Positions 24,201 to 39,200 of a DNA stretch of 64,000 nt are shown here, piece after piece. The stretch lies in the NCBI GenBank assembly GCA_013398295.1, contig VZSF01008848.1, forward strand, positions 1 through 64,000, written 5' to 3'. A program made the translations under genes and the position numbers. Source of the stretch: Chionis minor. Taxonomy: Eukaryota; Chordata; Aves; Charadriiformes; Chionididae. Numbering within the stretch: position 1 is the first letter of the stretch; each line of letters begins with the position of its first letter. The notes under the pieces are model-generated. The model saw nothing but the letters and a program-made list of their open reading frames with translations. It was not told where the DNA came from and searched no databases.

Positions 24201-27200
24201 ATATACTTGTGACAGTTTTTAATTTTTATAGATATGAGTTACCCTAGACTGTGACTATTTTAGTGGAAGCTGCGCAGCATTATTGTCAAAATTACGTTCT
24301 GGGATTATAGGAGGTAAAATCTAATGCAGAGTTTTTATTGAAGCTATAGTTTTTCTGCTTCTATAATGTTAACTGGCATAAAAGAAATTATGAATTTCAG
24401 TATAGTTGTTGGGGGAGTTGGCCTGTGTAGGGCTCAGTGGGTGTGAAGTAGCAGTCAGGACTTGTTCTATAGTAAGGTGATAGCAGTTGGTTACAACTCA
24501 ACTAATCACACAGTTTGTAATTTTCTTGATACTTAGGTGAGATGACTGCCTTTTATAGCAGTGATTATTTAATTACTTGGTGCTTATTAACACAACAGTA
24601 ACACAAAGCTGTAGCCCACTATTTTCAGTACGTCTGTTGTGCTCATTATGTTGGGGAAGGGTATGCTAATATGAACCTAGTACACTGAAAAAAAGTTACC
24701 TGTTTTTCTAACTGTCAAATAGTTCTATTTTTTAATTTTTGTGTTTTTAGGGCTGGTGGACTGGGCCTTAATTTTGTTGGTGCCAATGTTGTTATACTGT
24801 TTGATCCTACATGGAACCCAGCAAATGATCTTCAAGCTATTGACAGGTACACAGTCAAAATGCAGAACTTAATCCACATTGTACAACTGAACTTTCCTAA
24901 GGGAAGTAATTTTTTACATAGTCTGACTTGTCCACAGGACAGTAAGAAATGTCCAGCTAAATTATTTTTTAGCATTGGTCTTGGTTTTAACCCTGAATTT
25001 TACTACTTATTTTTCATTTTATTCTTGTGGTACTGTGTTGGTGGGCTCATTAAAAATAATTAAAAAATAAAGCCATAGTTACTGTAACTTTTCATGCTCT
25101 CTAGAACAAGTATGTGTGTGTATAGCTGGATGGCATTTTTCCTGTGTTTGTCAGGACAGAATAGGTTGTAATTGACCCTAGTTCAACTGATGTTTTGAAT
25201 TCCAGAATCCTTAAAGAAAAACATTTATGTTGTTTTCGGCTTCACCCTTGTGGAGATCAGTGTCTTTTCAGCACTCACTTCCATGTCTGATATTATGCCA
25301 TTGGAGGACTTCCAAGAATCAGAATTTTTCTTTCAAGGCTTTTTGGTCATAGCCTGTTTCCCTAGAAATTCAGGACAGACTTTTCAATAGCTAAAGCAAA
25401 GAATATTGGAAGCCTTCAAAATTCAATAGATCTGTATATTATCATGAGCAGAAATAAATTTGTTTCTGCTGTCCCATCCAATTAAATAATTCCATTTTAA
25501 GAGTCTTTTCTTACTTCTAAGAGGTGTTTATGTGCACCTGTTCTAGAGAAATAGATCACTCTTACTTATTGGAATGCGCTTTTTTGTTTATTTATTTTAC
25601 TACTCCTAAGAGCTCTTTTTTTTTTCTTTAAAAACTGATAAAAAATGTGGTTTTTAATATGCCACTGTCCTTGCAGAGCTTATAGGATTGGACAATACAA
25701 AGATGTTAAAGTGTTTAGACTGATATCGCTGGGGACTGTGGAGGAGATGATGTACTTGCGACAAGTTTATAAACAGGTAAAGTTCACAAACTATTGGAAT
25801 TGGGAGATCTTTTTAGCTGTCTCAATTACTTAAGGCTCAGCTAGTGTATAGCAAAATTGTAGTTTACCTTGAGTTTATGATATATACTGTTAACATACTA
25901 AGCAGAGATCTTTCATTTAGCAATTGTCAAAGAAAAAAAAAATTATATTTGTATTCAAGTTTTTCTGTAAATTTTGACAGTTTAATGTACAATATACATT
26001 AACCAGGTTATACAGAGAAGAAAACTATTTTATTTAAAAACTTGTAACATATACCTGCTAAAGTTGTAGTTTGTATCCACAGTGGTCGGATTCAGGCAGC
26101 TTTTTCTTTTTAAAGGGCTGGAGAAAGAGGGCAAAAATCTTTCTGGTGCTATAGAAGAAAAGCAAGATGACATAGCTACTCTCCTGCCTTTGGAAACTTA
26201 CTTATAAAAGGAGGGGGAAACAGCTTGTAGCTGCTGCTATTAAGAAGATAAGAAGTGATGTTTTCTGCCAGAATATTCAGTCTGAAACAATTGCTCTCTC
26301 TAAATGTTGCTCCTTGCATTAATAGGTTTAAAAGCCTGATAGTGATAAAAACAAAGTGTGTGGTTTGAGGAATGTGTAATCTATCAACTGTTTCCTAATG
26401 AGATGAGAATTAAAACAAAAAATAGTCAAACTCAAACATGAACAATAAAGAGCAGGCTGCAGAATAAGAAATTAGATGAAATATGAATGTGTTTTTCTCA
26501 ATAAAAATTTCAAGTTAAGATGATTTGCTTTATGTTAAGGTACTGACATTATAGGCTTATAAACTTGGAGAAAGGAAGAAAATCAGTGAGATACAGTTGT
26601 CCTAAAGAATGCAAAGGCGAAGTAGGGCACCTCAGTGGGCAAATGATACTATGTATTAAAGAAAGCTTTATGAAATTTGGTGAATTAACCTAATAAGTTA
26701 AATTTCTGCCCATAAATATGACAAAATTGATACTGAGTCTTCAGTGACAGCACCCTTCTGTAGCTGGCGTATTTACAAGGAGGAGTTTGGAGGCTGAATG
26801 AGTAGGAGGTGCAGTAACAGACAGATTATCATTATCCTCATTTGTATTTGTCACTTACTTAGATCTGTATACAGTTCTAAGATCAAGTATTTAGACACAG
26901 TGTCTGATTTCACAGAGCACATAGTCTGAAACACCACAGCTGGAAGATCGAATCTTGAGCTGGTCTCAATAATGTGCATGGCCTGCTTTAAAATACTACT
27001 TTCAGAAGTGTAACAGTGACTTTACTTGACTTAAATTCAGTGTTTTGTAGAAACAAACAATCAAACAAATCAGAGTTCTGCTTAATAGTTTTGCTTAATT
27101 TTGACAAAATTGTCTAAATAAAAAAGACAAAATTTGTTAAGAAGAAATTAAAAGTAGTAGGTGATGGGCTGATGTGCTCACAGGCAATTTGACAATTTTT

Positions 27201-30200
27201 GGAGACTCTGTATCAGAAGCTCAGAATGAAGAAGACATTGTATTAATAGTTGAAATCACATACCAGTAAGGCAAGTTCAATATAAAACACAGTAAGTCCA
27301 AAAACTGCTTTTGAGGGACAGTGGTCTAAAAACATAAAAGCTGATAATTTAGTTTTCTAACACATCACGAGTGGGAATTGTATTGCTCTATGGGCATTAC
27401 TTTAGTGAGTTTTAAAGGAGTGTTCATTTCAAAAAAAAACCCCATTTAATTTATTCTTTATATCCACATTCATGGAAAATCTTAGAAAGCGTCTTGTTGC
27501 AGAGTTTCTCTTGTGTGAAGTACTTTTGTGGATTCATTTCAACAGCAAGTACCAGTCTCTGAAAAGCAAACAAAATGATCAATAGCAAATTAAGAACAAC
27601 TATATTCAGTAAAATCCTGAAGGAGCGAGTCATGCTTCACAGAGGTCTTTGGTGTTGGTGATCTTGTAGATAAAGACCTGGATGATGATGTCTGTTTGGA
27701 TTTCCAAAAAGCATGTATAAAACCTTGAAATGCTCTTTTTTTGATTGTGGGTTTTTTTCCAGTTGACTTGTGCTTTTCAAGTCAAGTAAGAAGCAATAAA
27801 CAGAGTAATTGTACATCTGGCATTTTTTTTAGTCTACACTTGGATTGCATTCCCTGCTAGTGACACTTGAGCACAGTTAGGAAATTTTCAGTAAGTTGTG
27901 AAGAAAATGCCTTTATCTACTTTTGAAAATTCAGAAACCATGAGTACATATGGACATGCGGCTTTTGGTAAACTATACAAATGTGCTCTCAGAGAGCTAA
28001 ATGTTGTCATCCATCCTTTTCATGAAATGAATTTATGTGAAAATGCTTTAGGATGTGTATTCTTTATTCTTTATTGGTGTATTCTTACTGAGGGATCTGT
28101 TTGCTTTCAAAATAGCTATTAGTGGTGTTTGGTTGTCTGACCTAGCTATATGTGATTGAAGAATCTGATATAAATAGAATTGAAATCTAACATAATAGAA
28201 ACCTGAATAAGTTATATATGTATCCTAAAGTATACTTTTGGAAATACCATGCGTAATTCAAGAAAGAATAAACTGTGCTTAGCTAAAGTTAAATTAGAAT
28301 TTGACGGTATAAATGCTTTCCTACATAATTCAAGAGATGAGTTGTCTGAAAACGTACCTGTTCAGTGCTAAAACTGGAAGTGAATAGAACTGAAGACCTA
28401 CCAACTGCTTAGAGACAGTTGCAAAAAATATTACAAGTCTGGTATCCATAAAACCAGGGGTTTGACATTCTTCCACTTAAAGTCAAATATACCAATTATG
28501 TAAGTATTGAAAATGTGCAGTCACTGGAATGCAGCTGAACCTGCCCGGCTTCAAAAATGTTTTAATTCTGCCTGACAAACTATTTACTTTTCTTTCCTTT
28601 TCACCTGGAAGATTTTTAAGTCACTTCTGTTCAATCTGTTTAGCAAGAGTACATGATAATTAAAATATTCAGAGATTAGTAAAAGTAATCCTGTGGCTTT
28701 TATGTAGTCCTTACCAAGTAAGTATGCAATGCAAAGGACTATGAGAAAACAGTAAGAATTCAATATTGAGGAAAGATGAGCAGTCAAGATCTAGAGGGCT
28801 GTCGGTAGAGTGTATAGTGGGTGTCTCAGACAATAGTGAAATAGAAGGCTTGAAATATTTTAATTTTTTTATTCAGTAAAACCAAGCAGGTTCATATTAT
28901 ACCACAATCTGTTATACCAACATCTGCCAGGGAAATTAAAACAAAATATCCTCCCTTAGGAATTTCTGCCTGCTCCAACTAAAGCTGTGTGTATAATGTC
29001 CATGCCAGGAAATTCTGACATGTTGTTGGAGCAAACACTTCTGAAATCTCTTGTGTTGCTCTGTTTTAGCAACTTCACTGTGCGGTGGTTGGAAGTGAAA
29101 ATGCCAAGCGGTATTTCGAGGCAGTACAAGGATCAAAGGAACATCAAGGAGAGCTTTTTGGGATCCATAACCTTTTCAAACTTAGGACTCATGGGTCCTG
29201 TCTCACCAAAGACATCCTGGAGGTGTGAAGTCCTGTCCTTTTACTTCTGGATATTAGGTTTACGTTTTTTCTTTCCTCATGAGATGTTTCCATTCAAAAG
29301 TATGACAAAATACTTTATAAAACAGAGAAACTTAAATGGTACCTGTCTATGCAGTGCTTTACTGAAATATGCTTGCTAATTTCTTGCTCTGATGTAGACC
29401 AGAAAAATTTCCTTACATCAAACAAAAAACTGGAAGAAGTTTGGATTATAATTTCCAAAAGTTTGCTAATAATATTTCTTTTCCTAATAAAAATGCTGTA
29501 ACTTATTTTTGTGGCACTTTCATGTATTGTCAACTTTGTGCACAGATACTTTTTGTTCATCAATAGCTCAGTGACCTTTTAAGCCAGAATTCTGATCATA
29601 AAATATTTTTAATGATCATAGTAACCTTTGTATGGTACACTTTGAGATGTCAAAAACTTTGTAATAAAATATATTTTATCATGCTAACATGGTACGAGGT
29701 GGAAGTAAATAACTGAAGCTTCCTATTTTAAGAGTCATTTCTTAGTTACTCTAAAAAGACTCTTGGCACAGTTTCATAGCATATGGTGCACACTGGTTCT
29801 AAGTATATGTGGTGTTGTATCTTTTTCTATCCAGCATGTTTGCTGCAGCTAACTTGCATCTTGGGATTTATTGCAGCTTTGTTCTAGGTTTCTTCCCATC
29901 CTTCCCTTTATTTTGTTATTTTGCCTATACAAGGAAGAGGCTGGGGAATATTATACAGCAGTATAGAGGCAGCATAGCAAAAAGAGTAGTGTGGCATAAG
30001 AACATGTGTTTCGGGGGCTCAAAATTTCTCTAAATTAATCTAAATTAAAACATGGCATGTAATATGAACATTGTAGCAGGTATTCTGTTTTGGAAAAAAT
30101 TTAAGAATTTTTAAAATAGTATACGCATAAGATTCTCCCAATCTATGCAGTATGTTACTTTTCCTATGGGTTATGGCTTAGATCAAAATCAGTAAGTGTC

Positions 30201-33200
30201 AAAATGTAAGTCTTAGTCTGGACTTTGCTGATTGGACTTCCAATGTTATATCTCTGTGGAAAAAAGAAACTTTTTTTTTTTCTGGGCTTGCTTTTTTTAA
30301 CTTGAACAGATACACTTTTTATTCTATACTTTCTCGATTGTTTTAGAGGGAAGGGCGTGTAGAAGCAGGAGTCATGACAGCAACGACGTGGCTAAAGGAA
30401 GAGACTCCTCCACGCAACTCCGAAGAGGTGAGGTGTCTTTGTGGGCTACAGACCAGAGCATGACAGTCCTTCTAGTTCCTCATACTACAGTGGCAAATGT
30501 GGACAGTATGTTGTTAGGCTGGTAATGCTTTTACCCTAGATGGCACTTGCCATCTTTTTTTGTCTGCTTGCCCTTGGTTTTACGAATTGCAAAGCATTAG
30601 ATAATGACATGCTGTCTGTATTTGAAGTGGAATATTCTGAACATCTGTTACTACAATATTCTATGACCTTTCCAAACACTTGGATCTCCTCAGTCTGAAT
30701 GACAGTGTTATTAACATGCTGTTATTACAGAGCAATATGGTTTACTAAAGCATTGCTTTGTAGTGTCTTAAGTGACAGCCTTCTGATCAAGAAGTCAGTT
30801 GAGAATCTGCTTTTAAATACCTGCTGTTGTTTAAAAGATTTTGATTAGGAAATTGTGGAAGGGAGTACAATTGGTTTAGAGGATTGAAAGCTTGTTTCAG
30901 GTTTTGTGGATCTCTGTGGAAGATACGGGGTATTTAGCTGATATAACCAGACAGTGATTCCCACCAAATCAGTAGTTTGTTCAATGCTGGCTTTTTGTTT
31001 GTTTATTTGGTTTTTTTAATCTAGTTTTGAATCTAATAATTTCCTTCTGGAACACAATTTTTTTTTTTTTTTTCCTGTAAAGGATGGATTTAATGGGAGC
31101 ATTTTTATGAATGTTTTTGACTGAACACTGTGTTCAGATGATTTGGGAACCAAACGGTTAGGTCTACAACATGGCCTCAAGTGTGAAAATATCAGATTAG
31201 ATCACACTCAACAGTACTGAAAATTAGCCAGTGTCTTGTATGCTCTTTGGAGATTTCTGTGGGTAAATGTCAGTATTAATTTAAATCAGTATGCCATAAC
31301 ATTGGTTATAACCTTACATTGCTAATACATCACTGTATGGTAATGATCTCACAGTGGATTTGGTGACAAACTAACTCTTTTAGCTTGTGTTAAATGCTTT
31401 TTGGTAAGCAGGGTGATACCAGGGTTAAAACATTAATTTAAAAACTTCTCTTCATGTATAAAAGTTTAGTATTTACCTGTTTGACTTTTCATTTATATAC
31501 TGTCATAATTCTTATCTCAGTAGTACACAGTTTTGGAGTTGTATTCCAGACTTCTGTAGCTTCAAAATGTTTTGAGGTTGCCTGGAGGTAACTTTTGTTA
31601 GGTTACAGTAGGCCTCAGCTAATTTTAAGAGCAGAATCTCTTCTACTCATAGCTATTTTAAACTGTGTTAGCCCCTATATACAAGGAGGTTGACCACTCT
31701 GGGAGATTTTTTTTTTAATGAATGTCGTTGTACACTGTTACGGTTTGAATCATGAAGTCACTTTGCAAACTATCTTTGAAAGATGAAAAATCGCAGCACA
31801 ATCAGTATAAACTAGAAAAATATGGATTGTATGGATTATGAAGACATAGGTTGTTTTAGCAGTGTGCAGCATACATAGTCTCGAATATATTTTTGGTTAT
31901 TTTTATTGTTCTGCTAAAAAGTGTTCTGCCAAAGGCTTTCCTATAATTTCAGTTTATGATTTGTTTTGTATTTGCTTTCTATTTGTGTATTGTAATACTA
32001 CTTTGTATATTTTTTGATTGAGTTACATTGTGGAAATCTACATTTTTATACCGCTTTGGAATTAGGTGTATTCCATATATTATTATGTTTTAAATGCCTT
32101 TGTTGTAAATTACTTTTATTTCAAGTATGAACAACTAGACTATAATGAAGATAGAGACCCCAGAAGCATTCAAGCACAATTAAAGAGAGAAGAAATAGAT
32201 ATTTATGATGACTTTAGTGATGATGACATTCTGGAAACTACTGTGAAGAAATGTGACAGAAGGAAGCCTTGCAAGGCAAATAATGTAATGGTAACAAAGG
32301 GACAGCTTTCCTTAATGCAGTGTGGATTTTCCAAGTTGTTGCAAAGAGAAACTGAAACTACCAAAGAAGAGTATAATAATTATAACTCTCCCCATCCAAA
32401 TTCTGACAATCAGACTGTAAGAACAAAGGTAAATAGCAAGCATAGTGATTTTCAGAAATATGAAAGCCATGTGCATGTTTTGGAGCATGGGAAGGCTGCT
32501 CAATCACCAGGTGAAACTGATGAACGAGATACGCGTAGTATGAACTGGCTTGTTTTATCTAACTCTGAGGAGGAAGGGGACGGAGAAAGTGAGGATCAAT
32601 ACATTTCAAAGCAAAGCAATGTAGTCATTGAAACTGAACAGAGTTCTGAAGAGAATGATGATGATGTCATCTGTCCTACCCAAGTTCCAGCACACCAGCA
32701 ATGTATGCTTACTAAAAAAAATGAAATTTACAGGTCAACATCTAAAAACTGTGAAGACTTTGCAAAAGAAAAAGATGGGTTGGTATTTAAGGGGGAGAGT
32801 AGGCAACTTGGATTCCGTAGTACTGAGTCGAATTTCAGCAAAGTCATGTCTTTGGAAGACATCAAGAACAGCACGACAGATTTGAAAGGGGCAAGTGACA
32901 TAAGTGATGAGTCTGATGATATTGAGATTTCCCATAATTCAGAACCAAGAAAGTTAAGAACTTTCAGCTGTCTGAAACAGAAAGAAAGATACCCCCATAA
33001 CAGCGGACTAGGTAGCTTCTCCAAATCTCTGCTACAATCAAGGAAGCTCAATAGAGAAGAAAAGGAAAGTGATTCTCAGAATATAGATGAGTTTTCATCC
33101 TCTGAAGATAACTTACCAGTTGAGAATATTCATGCCAGAAAGCAAAGCCGTAAGTGTAAAAGACAGAGAAGCAAAGCTCGATTTGGGTCTAAAATACTTC

Positions 33201-36200
33201 ATCCTATTGAAGATACCTCTGTTGCACAAATGAAGTCTAGGAATTATGCTGCGCATGGAACTTCTGCAAGTAAGACTGAATTTGGACATCAAGAGCAAAA
33301 AGTGGAATCAATGGACAGATATTTAGGTAACTAGTCATTTAATTTACTTGATTTTATTTCAACTAAAATAGTAACATGTTTACTATATCACTGTTGGCAG
33401 GTATTAAGTTCTTCCTGCTATACATGTTTCTGTTACAAGATACTAATAAATGCTGTGCTAAATTATTTAGTAATGTCTTTCTGTATCTCTTTTTACCTAT
33501 GAGCCTTATTTTCCTATATTCTGAGGTGATGGGTTGCTTTGTAATATTTTGTTAAATACTGTCTGTCAAAAGATGCTAAAATTGAAGATTTACTAAGAAT
33601 TCACAAAACTGCGTATTTCAACTGTAAAACTTTAAGTCTTGACAGGGCTGTTAATATTTTTTTCATCTATGTAGGTTTTTACTTACGTGATTTGGGAATT
33701 TGAAATACCATGTAGAAGATTTGATTCTGCTAGAGACTAAACATCAATATTGCAGCCATTAAATCATAGGTGCTTCAAAACTTCTCCTTTGTTCATCTGA
33801 AGAAAAAACCCCACACTGAAAGGGAAGCAGTATTAAACTATCTGGATAAATCTCAATAAGTGTAATGATTCTTAATTTCGTAGAGATGAGAAATTTGGTG
33901 CTGAGTGAAATCACAACAAATTTTACAACTTCAGTGTAAAACTATTTTAAAATTGCCATATCCTTCTTAGTCCAACTGTGTACCTTCAGGATTTCGGAAT
34001 AAATCTGATTATATCTTTCTCCTACAGATGGTGTTCAGGAAGTGGCATATATTCATTCAAATCAGAATGTGGTTGGATCCAGCAAGGCTGAGAATCGCTT
34101 GAGCCGATGGGCAGTGCGAGATGTATTTGAGTTGAAGCAGTTTTCCCAGCTCCCTGCTAATGTAGCAGTCTGTAGTGCCAAGGTAAAGAGAAGTGTTTGG
34201 CAAATGTTTTTACTTTTTTTATCCTCATTTGTCATCCTAAAGCCCTAACAAACTTGTTTTTCTGTTAATGACCACCATGAATGATCAAAGCCACTGAGAA
34301 TGCCTCAAATGGAGGTCCAATAAATTACTTTTGTGTTTTGGTTTTTGGTGTTTTTTTTGTTTTACATGAGCCAGCTCTCAAAAGAGTTGGGAATTAAGCA
34401 GCAGAGCACCCTCTGTGGGATTTTTGAGAGAAATGTGGGTGTTTGAAACCAAATTCAGTACCGTGTTTATCTGACTTGAGGCTTGTAAAAACTTCAGATT
34501 GTCCTAGATCCAGTTAACAAAAATCCAGTTGCCCCAATACGTGCTGGAATCTCTGTGGCATATAAAGTCAAACATAAATCAGTTTGCAGATTTTTCTTTC
34601 TTGGGGGGATGGGGGTGGACACATGTGGTTGCTATAGTGGTTTAAAGTAATGGTCATTACTGTCTATGCTTAATGTCTGAAAACAACACTAGTGTTTACT
34701 GGAAGTGCTTATTTGCAGCAACGGATACATTTTATGCTTTTTGTTTGTCATGCCTCATGTTTAATTACATTTTGAATACATAGGAATCTGGAATAAATTC
34801 AGGTACCGCTTCCAGGTTTCAGTTCTTATTACATAGTGGTTTTAATCTACTCTGATTATCTGGACACTTTGTTGTTTGCCCTGTAATAAATATTTGCTAT
34901 TTCCTAGGCTGATTCTTAAGTTAAACCACAAGCATAGAGTAAGTAATTGGTGAATGTGCAGTTTAGTCTTTACAAACATATTAGCAATCACTACAAAAAT
35001 TGTAGACAGAACACTATGTTGTTCTGGGGTGTTGAACATCCGCAGAGGCTAAAAGAATTTCTTCCAGTGTTGTTGATGTACTGTATTTAATTAAGCCATT
35101 AGCAGAGATGCAAAGAATTTTTGCACTGGGAAGATCAAACCAGGCCAACCAGTAAAAGTGAGGCCTTTTCAATTCTAACACATTTGCATTAGAATGTCCC
35201 TTATTAACAGAAAAGTTGGTCAAAAATAATCAAGAATACTGTAGAAAGGTCCTTATTTTACTATGGCAATGGTTGACAACATTAATAAAACTAAACATAA
35301 ATGAAAGAAAACTTTGAAGAGAGTACTTTGAATACATGTTTGTTGATCCACCTATGTTCAAGACTAGTCTGTGGGACTTGTTTTTATTGTTTATGTAACT
35401 TAAATCTCATTATTTAGAGTTTCTGTGACTTCAACTATTGCAAATTAACCACTCTTGATTAGCCTGTCAGTCAGTTTTTCTAAGGTATCTATTTTTCACT
35501 CAGAAGCAATAGTAGAATCAATTCTCTTGGAGATTTAAGTAGGAAGAAAGCATCAATAATTATGGAGAAGGCTGCCTCTTCCTTTGCTTCCTGTTCTTTC
35601 TTTAACGTAGAGGCACTAATCTAGAAATAATCCCTAGATGGCTGCCTATTCTTAAATGTGGAGCTTTGAATTTTTTATGCTCATCTTGAAAAAAGAGCTG
35701 CCAGAGTTTTGTAGACAACTTTGAAGTACGATGTACTTGGAATGTTACTGCTACTATTTTCCCTTCTTACTTACTTTATTTTTATTTTAAAAGGTGTTCT
35801 ATGAAAAACATGATCATTATTGCTGTTCTGGCCATTGGTCTTTGTTGATCATTTTTCACTTATTTGTAATCAGTTTAAGCTAAGACATTCACTTAAAACT
35901 AATGTGTAATAATGAGCAACTAATTGTGTAATAAGGAGAACGCTGATTTCAAATGAAGCTTAATAAAAAAGTTTTTCAGCAGATTAAAGCAGCATTATAT
36001 GTAATATTAAAAATACAGCTGAAGAGTTTAAATTTCCATCATTATTTTTGGTAAATAGGAGTATAGTATTAAATATTGGAATGTTGACTGTAACCTTACA
36101 GTTACTGAAAGAAAACCAAAACTTTTTCAGCTGAAATTTCTCACTGATGTAGCTTTCTAGCATCATTGTTCTAATTGTTTCTCAGAAACTGTGTAGCTGT

Positions 36201-39200
36201 TCCTTTTTGCTCTGGAATGATCATATTCTTAATAAGAAGCTTTTTTACAGTGTATTTATATTGAAGCTTTATTTGATATCATCATGAAGATAACATTTAT
36301 GAACCTTTTTAAGCACATTTAATCAATTTGTCTTATTTCTAAGTAGGAGTGATCAAAAAAGGATCTGTTACTTTCGTTTCATAGGTAGGTCTGTATGGGA
36401 CAAAAGTAAAATATCCTTTGTGCTGTTTAGTTCATCTATGCCAACTCTGTCTTCCTGCTTTGCAATTTTGCTTTGCAGTCTGTCTATAATAATGCATTTT
36501 AGACTTAATGGAGTTTTAAATATTTTTTTTTAAGAGATGGCTAATAGCTCTGGAAAAGGAATACAAGAACACTTAAAAGCTAGCAAAGTATTCTATTGAA
36601 GTGGATGACTTGTAAGTTGGGAAATGCAACTTTTTCTACAGATCTTGGTTGAAGACTAAGTGAAACATTTTTGCTTCCTGCTTACGTATGAATCAAGAAT
36701 GATAATGATAATAATAATATGATAATGATATAATAAGTAATAAGGAGAAAGTAACAAACAGTAAGCAAAAGTAATCAATTAAGGTCGTCTTTTGTAAGAA
36801 CAGTGACATTTTATTGATTTCTTGCTATTGACTAGTCATCTAATCACATTTTGGCTTCAATAAATTCCCATGAACTTTTACATCCTAGGTTATGTTCTTT
36901 AGTTTCAGTAACTAATTTATGGAAATAAGGTGAATATGAGCAAAAATAAGTTGCTGGAAAGCGATATAAAAGAAGTCTCCTTCCTGGTTTTCTACCTGCA
37001 GTAGATAAAAGGCCTATAAATTAGGTTTATTAGTCCTTCCTTTATTGCTGAAGCATGGAGATTAATGTAGTCACTTGAGTTGTAGAAACTGCTTAAAACT
37101 GGAGCAGACTGCAGAACCTGTGAGGACTCTTCCTTCAAAATCAGAGAGGTTGCAAGGGAAGAAGATCCTTGAGAGCCAAGGTAGAAGGGATGGGAGGCAG
37201 GGAGTTTTGTTCCTCAAGAGAGAACTTTGAAGGTATGTAGAACATCTTATTTAAGATCATAAGTAACACCTTATAAAAGGTGTAAGATTTGAACTTTGGG
37301 ATAAGAAAAGATGTTTGCCTTGGTGATAGTCTCTTTCCTTAATTTGACTTCAGAAGGTCTGTGTTAGATCTGGAGTGTTGGCACCACTGTAGTTCACAGT
37401 CAAATCTCTCCTAATCTTTTAAACTGTAGGTTTCAATCAAGCATATTTTTTTAATCCAATAATAAGTAGTCAGTTTGTCCTTAATGTTACCTGTGCTAGC
37501 ATTCCTGTACCCCAGCTACCTTTTCTCTGAAGTAGTAGAAAATACTATTTTAACCTGCTGTTGTTCTGTACCACTAAAGGCCTAAGAGAACAAAACCTTC
37601 AGTCTTCTTATGAGAAATAGCTCTTGCTAGTATTTCTGCTGTTCTTGCTTGCTTTGTGCTCCGGGTTTCATAACAGTCCTGGTACATGGCTTCAAGACTG
37701 CTGCAGAGCCTTTGACTCTTCTTTCTCCCAAGGTGGTAGGGAGCACAGTCATACGCTCTGTTTTTGATTGTTTTAAAAGCAACTGTGCAAATTGACTACT
37801 TTAGCTAGAATGTTCATAATCCTGAATGCTTGCTTAGTGTGTATATAAATTACATAAATTCTATATGACTATTGAAAATGCAGCTAGATAACAGCAATTA
37901 GAATGTGAAGGCTGCCATCAAGAAGTAAAAGTAGAACATCGTGAGAGCTCTCTCACAACTTTTCAGCTATCACAGGTGAGATAACATCTAAAAGTAGTAC
38001 TAAAAGTATCAGTATAAACTATGCATACAGTAACAATATAAAATAAGCTAGAGAATAAACCATGTTTTGGTTGAATATCATTAGTCAAATTAAGTCCTGT
38101 CCAGCATCTGAATTAAATAAAGATAACTATTTGAAGATAGTTTTATATGAGAATAGTAGAAGCAAACGAATGTGAAAGGTTTTATCACATGATCCTGAAG
38201 AAACTAAAATAAATTGTGGGTTTGGTAATACATTCCTTTTATCACAGAAGTCCATTGGATTGCAGGATTGCATAAAAGTGGAATAAGATTCTGTAGCTGC
38301 AGTTGGAGTGAGTTGGAGTAGCATTTTCAATGAAGAGAGATGTTGTCTTGTTATATAGGGAGCTTTCATAAATAGTCATCTACAGCAGTGGATATCTGCT
38401 TATACTTTATTTTGCAAGTATAATCAGGGAGGTACTTAAAAGATTAACAGTTGGGGTTTCTTTAGATGGATGTGGTATTTATATACTTAGTGTTCTACAT
38501 TTAAGGCATATCTAGAATTACAGTAAAAATGTTTTCACTTACTACCAACAGTTCCTGAATTGTGCATGTTATCCTGTGTCTGATAATTGTCCATATTCTG
38601 ACCATTGACCACAACTTGCAGATCAATATAGGTTTTGAGAAGAAAAGACAGAAGAACGGGATGATAATCATCCCTCAAACAGTTGATGTTTGTAGTAATG
38701 TTGCTTATGTGGAAGGCACTGAAGCGGTCAATAATTAGAGATGTTTAAGAGTTTCAGCAATCAAAACAATGGCAGGGATTTTTTGTTCCATGCAGAGGTG
38801 TGGCTTCTTGGAGATACAGATTATACATCTCAACTTCCTCTGTAGTTCTAAAAATGTATTGTACATCCCAGAACCTAAGTGTCTCAGAAAGCAGTCAAGT
38901 GTCTGGTTTTTGCTCTGGGTATTTGTAATCTTTTCTAGCAATTTGTAAGGGTTAAGGCAGAAATTATGGTGAGTTCTGTGATACCATGATGAAGGGATAA
39001 TCACACCAGGCTTCGGTATTTTAAGCATCTGACAGTAGAAAATGTGTGTCACTTCATGTGGCAGATGTCCACTCCATTAAAAATTACTGAGAGCTGGTCT
39101 TTGTGCTTCCTTATGCATAGGACTACAAAATACACTGCATCTGCTATTTCATACAAGATTATTAGTAACAAGGAATTTCTGGTCTTCTATGTAGAAGTCT

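Larger units (their letters stand above)
17742..24750 (+). other. Intron 9 (7.0 kb) with CR1 and a minus-strand coding-like segment
   Basis: Holds the minus-strand protein-like segment (19190-19449), an imperfect hairpin (19764-19808), a 2-kb plus-strand CR1 (20265-22244) and a 28-bp direct repeat just after it (22278-22333). The final 2.4 kb is unique AT-rich sequence with nothing I can name. Confidence 0.65.

Noticed and set aside
32066..32125. Upstream start of the linker-exon frame (20 extra codons)
   Set aside because: The frame is open there, but a good acceptor (TATTTCAAG at 32125) matches the phase of the previous exon, and the extra residues are intron-like (Tyr/Phe/Val-rich).
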